A stretch of 34,146 nt of DNA. Source: Candidatus Gastranaerophilales bacterium. Lineage in GTDB: Bacteria > Cyanobacteriota > Vampirovibrionia > Gastranaerophilales > Gastranaerophilaceae. Positions 29,656 to 34,146 of the stretch are shown here, one piece after another (position 1 is the first letter of the stretch; each line of letters opens with the position of its first letter). A program made the position numbers and the translations under genes. The DNA lies in assembly GCA_947624325.1 (NCBI GenBank), contig CANQJT010000006.1:1-34146 (forward strand), in the 5' to 3' direction. The notes beneath the pieces are model-generated. The model saw nothing but the letters and a program-made list of their open reading frames with translations. It was not told where the DNA came from and did no database searches.

Positions 29656-30922
29656 CAAAACCAACATTCCATTAACTATAAAAGAACTGAGTGAAGTATT
29701 TTTCTCGGGATGTAAAAATGAAACATCAATAGGTGTTGAATCCGAAAAACTTCTTGTTTATACGAATTCAAAAAAAGCCGTAAAATATGAAGATGTAGTA
29801 AAAATATTAAATTCTTTTGATGAAAATAAATGGCAGAAAATATATGAGGAAGGTCATTTAACAGCCTTGAAGGGTGATATCGGGATGATAACACTTGAAC
29901 CCGGGAGCCAGATAGAAATAAGCCTGAAACCATATAAAACTCTTGATGAAATAGCGGCTAAACTTAATGAATTCTATACGGAACTTAAAAATTATGCCCA
30001 AAATATCGGGGCGGAAGTATTAGATATCGGTATTCAGCCCGTATCAACTTTTGATAATATAAAAATAATTCCAAAAAAACGATATGAGTATATGACAAAA
30101 TACTTGCCCACAAAGGGATTAAGTCCTTTTATTATGATGCGAGAAACAGCAGGTATTCAGGCAAATTTTGATTATAAAAACGAAGAAGATGCAATCAGAA
30201 AACTTTCTTTAGCATTAAAAATGAGTCCTATAATAAGCGCAGTATATTCTAATTCACCCGTTAGAGGCGGAAAATTAACCGATTATAAATCTTTTAGAGC
30301 AAATGCTTGGCTGAATGTTGATGAACAAAGGTGCGGACTTGTAAACAAAAAACTTTTTGATAAAAATTTAAATTTTACATTTAATGATTATACTCAAACT
30401 CTTCTTGATGTACCGATGATTTTTATTGAACGAAACGAAAATTACTTTGGAGCGGATATTACTTTTAGAGAATTTATGAAAAACGGGTTTGAAGGATTAA
30501 CAGCGCAAATGAGCGATTGGTTAACACATATCAGTTTATATTTTCCTGACGTAAGGCTGAAAAGCTATGTTGAAATCCGTAACCATGATGCACAAAATAA
30601 GGAAATGACATTTTCCGTTCCGGCATTTTGGAAAGGGATTATATATAACTCAAATGCAATGAGTGAAATTGAAAAAATCTTATCAGACTTTACATATGAA
30701 GACTTTATGCAATTAAGACAAGACACCCCGAAAACGGGAATAAATGCCAAATTGAACAATTATATAATTGCCGATTTAGCAAAGGAATTTTTTGAAATTT
30801 CAGCTTCAAGCCTAAAAGAAAACAAACTTAATGAAGAAAAATACCTTGAATGTGTATTTGAATACTTAGATAAAGGCATAACTCCTGCAGATAATATAAT
30901 TAACCAATTTCCGTGCTATTAG
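29639..30922 (+). CDS. gshA: Glutamate-cysteine ligase, plant/cyanobacterial type
   Basis: 427 residues. Makes gamma-glutamylcysteine, the first and limiting step of glutathione synthesis. SIGVESEKLLVY is the N-terminal metal/glutamate-binding segment. GDIGMITLEPGSQIEISLKP matches the plant/alphaproteobacterial/cyanobacterial family (GCS2-like), and MRETAGIQANFDYKNEEDA, YSNSPVRGGKLTDYKSFRAN and SYVEIRNHDAQN follow. The ATG at 29639 is chosen because AAAGG lies five bases before it; the earlier ATG at 29621 lacks one. It overlaps the end of gshB, so the two are coupled. Glutathione synthesis of this type supports a link to Cyanobacteria or to an alphaproteobacterial donor. Confidence 0.94.
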   Translation: MLLTDNKTNIPLTIKELSEVFFSGCKNETSIGVESEKLLVYTNSKKAVKYEDVVKILNSFDENKWQKIYEEGHLTALKGDIGMITLEPGSQIEISLKPYKTLDEIAAKLNEFYTELKNYAQNIGAEVLDIGIQPVSTFDNIKIIPKKRYEYMTKYLPTKGLSPFIMMRETAGIQANFDYKNEEDAIRKLSLALKMSPIISAVYSNSPVRGGKLTDYKSFRANAWLNVDEQRCGLVNKKLFDKNLNFTFNDYTQTLLDVPMIFIERNENYFGADITFREFMKNGFEGLTAQMSDWLTHISLYFPDVRLKSYVEIRNHDAQNKEMTFSVPAFWKGIIYNSNAMSEIEKILSDFTYEDFMQLRQDTPKTGINAKLNNYIIADLAKEFFEISASSLKENKLNEEKYLECVFEYLDKGITPADNIINQFPCY

Positions 30923-30961
30923 TCTGTTACTTTTCATGGTTTTAAAATTTAAAATTATGAA

Positions 30962-31171
30962 ATGCAAATTGATTATTTTGAAGTTTTAAGAAAAAATTTA
31001 AAAAGATATAGAAATGAAAAAGGCTATACTCAAGAGAAATTAAGCCTTGAATCAGATATTTCAGCTGATTATATTTCTGAAATAGAACGAAGGAAAAAAA
31101 CTCCAAGTTTAAAAAGATTTATTAAAATTGCCGATGTGTTGAAAGTTCCTGTTAATAAGTTTTTTGAATAA
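30962..31171 (+). CDS. Small XRE-family DNA-binding protein
   Basis: 69 residues, essentially a single helix-turn-helix domain: LRKNLKRYRNEKGYTQEKLS, LESDISADYISEIERRKKTP, SLKRFIKIADVLKVPVNKFF. It binds DNA as a small repressor, possibly autoregulatory. It lies 39 bases after gshA, has a weak ribosome-binding site and converges on mutS2 with 12 bases between the stops. It could be the final cistron of the glutathione operon or an independent regulator. No toxin partner is visible beside it. Confidence 0.85.
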   Translation: MQIDYFEVLRKNLKRYRNEKGYTQEKLSLESDISADYISEIERRKKTPSLKRFIKIADVLKVPVNKFFE

Positions 31172-31183
31172 ATAAATATATAA

Positions 31184-33553
31184 TTAATTAATATCCACAA
31201 CACTTACACCGTCACCGCCTTCGGCATTTTCTCCCGGGCGGAATTTGGCAACATACGGTGAATTCATCAGGTAGTCCCGTATTACCTGCTTTAATGCACC
31301 CGTCCCATGCCCGTGGATAATATAAACAGGCGATAAATTAACCAAACTTGCCTTATCAAGGTAAGCTTCAATCTCATCAAGCGCTTCCTCACAGCGATAT
31401 CCCCTTAAATCCAAAGTCTGCGAAATTGATCTTCTTTCTATAGAAAAATCCTTTTTGAATATACCTTTTGCTTTTGCCTCATGCTTAATCAAATTTTTAT
31501 TTAAAACAGCGAGTTTGTTTTGTTTAACCTTTGTTTTTAGTTGTCCCATTTGAATTTGGACATTTTTATTTTTATCCGGCAGAGCAAGAATTGTAACCTC
31601 TTGATTTAAATCCGTAATCATAACCTTATCGCCAATTTTTGCGGTTTCCCAATCAATAGGAGTATATTTTTCTGCAATTTCATCTTCATCCGTGCGAAAC
31701 CCCGAGCGCATTGCCGTTTCTATTCCTGCAAGACGATGAAAACTCCTTCGTGCTATTTTTTCGGATTTTTCCTCACGCATTTGTTTTAAGATATCTTTAA
31801 TTTCTTCTCTTGCCTCATCAAGCGAGGTTTCGTATTTCTTTTTATAAATATGGATATTTTTCTTTTTTTCTTTTTTAATTTCGTTCAATTTATCATTTAA
31901 ACTCTGTTCAAGCCGTTTTACATTTTCTTCTTTTTCTTCAATAATTCGTTTTGAATCGGATAATTCCTGCTGAGTTTTTTGCAGTTCCTCTAAAACCTTT
32001 GCTGTATTATCTTTTTCATTAAAATATGTTTCTCTTGCATTTGATATTATTTCTTCTTTTAAACCGAGATTTTGCCCGATTGATATTGCATTACTTGCCC
32101 CCGGAATTCCTATTAAAAGTTTATACGTCGGCTGAAGTGTATTAATATTAAATTCAACCGAAGCATTTATGAAGCCTGATTTTAAATATGCAAGCGACTT
32201 AAGTTCTCCGTAATGGGTTGTTGCAACAACAAATGAGCCTTTCTTTTGCAGATACTCCAATATCGCCTGAGCAAGCGAAGCTCCCTCTTTAGGGTCAGTA
32301 CCTGCCGATATTTCATCAGGCAGAATAAGACTTTCACTATCGGCATGGTTGATTATATTTACAATGTTGGTCATATGTGCCGAAAATGTTGAAAGATTTT
32401 GTACTATGCTCTGCTCATCACCGATATCGGCAAAAACCTTTTTAAACGGGTATATTTCAGCCTCATAGCAAGGGATGTGCAGTCCTGCCTTTGTCATTAA
32501 CACACATAATCCCACAGTCTTTAAAACGACCGTTTTTCCGCCCGTGTTAGACCCCGTGATTATCATACAATTTTTATTTTCATCAATATAAAAATCATTT
32601 TCAACAATATCAGTTTTTGATTTTATTAAAACGGGATTTTTCATCATTTTTAAGTTAATAACTTTTTTATCCGATATTTTAGCGCTTGTCCCGTCAAAAG
32701 ACATAGAATATTTAGCCTTTGCAAAAATGAAATCAAGTTCGATTAACTGCAGATTGGAATTTTTAATTTCATCAGCATATTGCCCGATTTCATTAGAGAG
32801 AATTTTTAATATTTTTTCCGTTTCAATTCGGATTTGTGCTTCAATTTCCCTTATTTTATTATTTAATCCGACCAAAATTTCAGGCTCAATAAAATATGTC
32901 TGATTACTTGCTGATACATCATGAACAATCCCCGAAATTTTATTTTTACACTCCGCTTTAACCTGAAAAACAGTTCTGCCGTCTCTTTGGGTATATACCG
33001 TATCTTGAAGATTTGAAGTAAAATCACTGTTCTGCATTAAAGTTGATACGCAGGCACGAACATTTTGGTTAGTATCCCTTAAAGTTTGATATAAACTTTT
33101 TAACTCGCTTGTTGCATCTTCTTTAACCGTATATGAAGGAGTAAATGTATTAAATATCTTATCTTCAAACTCTTTATCAGCATATAATGTGTTTTTTAAC
33201 TGCGAAAGTTCAGGATAATCTTTATAAAAATCATCAAGAAAATTACGTATTAATCTTGACGTTCTTAATGTACGGGCAACGTTTACAATTTCTTCTTCAC
33301 TTAAGCGAAGCTTCTTTTTGGCATCATCTAAAGTTTTATCAATATCATAAATATTTTCTAAAGGAATATTTAATCCCTTTGAAAGGATATTTTTTGCTTG
33401 AGTTGTTAATAATAACTGATTAATAATTGTATTAACATCATCATAAATTTTGGCATTAAGACACCTTTGCGCACCGAGATTACTTACGGCATATTCGCTT
33501 AAATAGCCTAATACTTTATCAAATTCTAAAACTTGTTCTGTTGATTTACTCAT
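31184..33553 (-). CDS. mutS2: MutS2 family protein, ribosome-rescue/anti-recombination ATPase
   Basis: 789 residues. The N-terminal clamp and core region is followed by the MutS-type ATPase (MIITGSNTGGKTVVLKTVGL, Walker A, about residues 330-350), the SLILPDEISAGTDPKEG segment (Walker B) and VVATTHYGELKSLAYL. A long coiled coil (about 510-610) and a KOW-like domain precede the C-terminal Smr nuclease domain: TLDLRGYRCEEALDEIEAYL, then YIIHGHGTGALKQVIRDYL. The Smr LDxRG and HGxGTG motifs are intact. MutS2 suppresses recombination in some bacteria and rescues collided ribosomes in others. The length is usual and no frameshift is present. Confidence 0.96.
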   Translation of the reverse strand: MSKSTEQVLEFDKVLGYLSEYAVSNLGAQRCLNAKIYDDVNTIINQLLLTTQAKNILSKGLNIPLENIYDIDKTLDDAKKKLRLSEEEIVNVARTLRTSRLIRNFLDDFYKDYPELSQLKNTLYADKEFEDKIFNTFTPSYTVKEDATSELKSLYQTLRDTNQNVRACVSTLMQNSDFTSNLQDTVYTQRDGRTVFQVKAECKNKISGIVHDVSASNQTYFIEPEILVGLNNKIREIEAQIRIETEKILKILSNEIGQYADEIKNSNLQLIELDFIFAKAKYSMSFDGTSAKISDKKVINLKMMKNPVLIKSKTDIVENDFYIDENKNCMIITGSNTGGKTVVLKTVGLCVLMTKAGLHIPCYEAEIYPFKKVFADIGDEQSIVQNLSTFSAHMTNIVNIINHADSESLILPDEISAGTDPKEGASLAQAILEYLQKKGSFVVATTHYGELKSLAYLKSGFINASVEFNINTLQPTYKLLIGIPGASNAISIGQNLGLKEEIISNARETYFNEKDNTAKVLEELQKTQQELSDSKRIIEEKEENVKRLEQSLNDKLNEIKKEKKKNIHIYKKKYETSLDEAREEIKDILKQMREEKSEKIARRSFHRLAGIETAMRSGFRTDEDEIAEKYTPIDWETAKIGDKVMITDLNQEVTILALPDKNKNVQIQMGQLKTKVKQNKLAVLNKNLIKHEAKAKGIFKKDFSIERRSISQTLDLRGYRCEEALDEIEAYLDKASLVNLSPVYIIHGHGTGALKQVIRDYLMNSPYVAKFRPGENAEGGDGVSVVDIN

Positions 33554-33568
33554 AAAGTAATTATAAAC

Positions 33569-33607
33569 AAAAAAAGAAGGATAAGAAAAAATCCTATCCT
33601 TCTTTTT
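33569..33607. terminator. Intrinsic terminator of the HU gene
   Basis: AGAAGGATA pairs with TATCCTTCT, with A-rich and T-rich flanks on both sides. It lies 16 bases beyond the HU stop on the minus strand, before the mutS2 start. Confidence 0.85.
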
Positions 33608-33623
33608 AATATAAATTAATTGA

Positions 33624-33917
33624 CTATTTTTTAGCTAAAACTTTACCGTCAACAATTTCTTTGAATTTTTTACCTGCAGTAAATACGGGAGCTGTTTTAG
33701 CAGCGATTTTAATTTTAGCACCTGTTTGAGGGTTACGACCTGTTCTAGCTGCTCTTTTTCTGGCTTCCCAAGTTCCGAAACCTACTAAAGTTACTTTTTT
33801 ACCTTTAGCTACTGTTTTTTCGATAGTTGACATTAAACTATTTAAAATTTCTGCTGCATCTTTTTGAGTAACTTTTGCTTTTTTTGATACTTCTTGTACG
33901 AGTTCTTCTTTATTCAT
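33624..33917 (-). CDS. HU-family nucleoid DNA-binding protein
   Basis: 97 residues. MNKEELVQEVSKKAKVTQKD opens the helical dimerisation part, KKVTLVGFGTWEARKRAART and GRNPQTGAKIKIAAKTAPVF form the DNA-binding beta arm with the RxGRNPxTG signature, and FTAGKKFKEIVDG closes it. It binds and bends DNA without strong sequence preference, compacting the nucleoid. A strong promoter and an AAGGGG site precede it and a terminator follows, indicating a highly expressed single-gene unit. HU rather than IHF is favoured by the all-in-one small protein and the Lys-rich tail. Confidence 0.96.
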   Translation of the reverse strand: MNKEELVQEVSKKAKVTQKDAAEILNSLMSTIEKTVAKGKKVTLVGFGTWEARKRAARTGRNPQTGAKIKIAAKTAPVFTAGKKFKEIVDGKVLAKK

Positions 33918-33952
33918 GGTATAAACCCCTTTCCATTAAATATAACATCCTT

Positions 33953-33980
33953 ATTATATCTATTTTTTTCAAACTGTCAA
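33953..33980 (-). promoter_or_regulatory. Strong vegetative promoter of the HU gene
   Basis: TTGACA (33980-33975), a 16-base spacer and TATAAT (33958-33953), both perfect consensus hexamers. It is the best match to the housekeeping promoter in the window. Confidence 0.88.
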
Positions 33981-34020
33981 TAGTTATGTTTCAATACAGT
34001 CATATTTTTGAGCGATGGGG

Positions 34021-34146
<126 letters not shown>

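Noticed and set aside
30962-31171. Antitoxin of a toxin-antitoxin pair
   Set aside because: The XRE protein has no small partner gene: gshA lies upstream and mutS2 is convergent downstream.

Overview
The window is AT-rich bacterial DNA. It most resembles a host-associated non-photosynthetic relative of Cyanobacteria (Vampirovibrionia/Melainabacteria, Gastranaerophilales type). This is inference: it rests on the glutamate-cysteine ligase of plant/cyanobacterial type paired with GshB, a ThrRS without a TGS domain, the low GC, and the style of the glycan genes. No rRNA or CRISPR array was seen. Two tRNA genes are present: Glu(UUC) and Leu(CAG).

Layout. 1-4626 (minus): two overlapping WYL-domain regulators, a DUF4127 protein and the 5' part of thrS, probably one operon. 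4722-6486: a dCMP-deaminase-like enzyme, then an ECF sigma factor with its membrane anti-sigma factor. 6657-9706 (plus): glycan locus 1, with a nucleotidyltransferase-kinase fusion, a HAD phosphatase and a GT-B-like protein. 9775-9850: tRNA-Glu. 9933-14000: a hot spot on the 3' side of tRNA-Leu(CAG). It holds a 3.6-kb integrative element (tyrosine integrase, excisionase-like protein, repressor-like protein, several small membrane proteins, decayed phage-like genes), then a 157-bp mini-element in the same attachment site. Two structured 124/126-bp repeats lie on the 5' side of the tRNA. 14015-15101: a frameshifted small lipoprotein-like gene and a two-domain protein of unknown function. 15170-20850 (minus): an amidase and glycan locus 2 (epimerase, nucleotidyltransferase-HAD fusion, kinase, GT92-like glycosyltransferase). 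21079-23403: an iron-dependent alcohol dehydrogenase and a radical SAM protein. 23696-30922 (plus): a repeat-rich coiled-coil protein, rsmA, ispE, murQ, gshB and gshA, tightly packed. 30962-34146: a small XRE regulator, mutS2, HU and the 3' end of lysS.

The most striking feature is a set of four pure C/G tracts, each exactly nine bases long. All four lie inside glycan-biosynthesis genes. Two of these genes are in frame at nine (nucleotidyltransferase-kinase and epimerase). The other two (kinase and GT92 glycosyltransferase) are broken exactly at the tract and would be restored by eight or eleven. This is the signature of phase variation by slipped-strand mispairing. The two glycan loci also carry the same three activities (nucleotidyltransferase, APH-type kinase, HAD phosphatase) in two different fusion arrangements, suggesting one activation pathway for a surface-glycan substituent.
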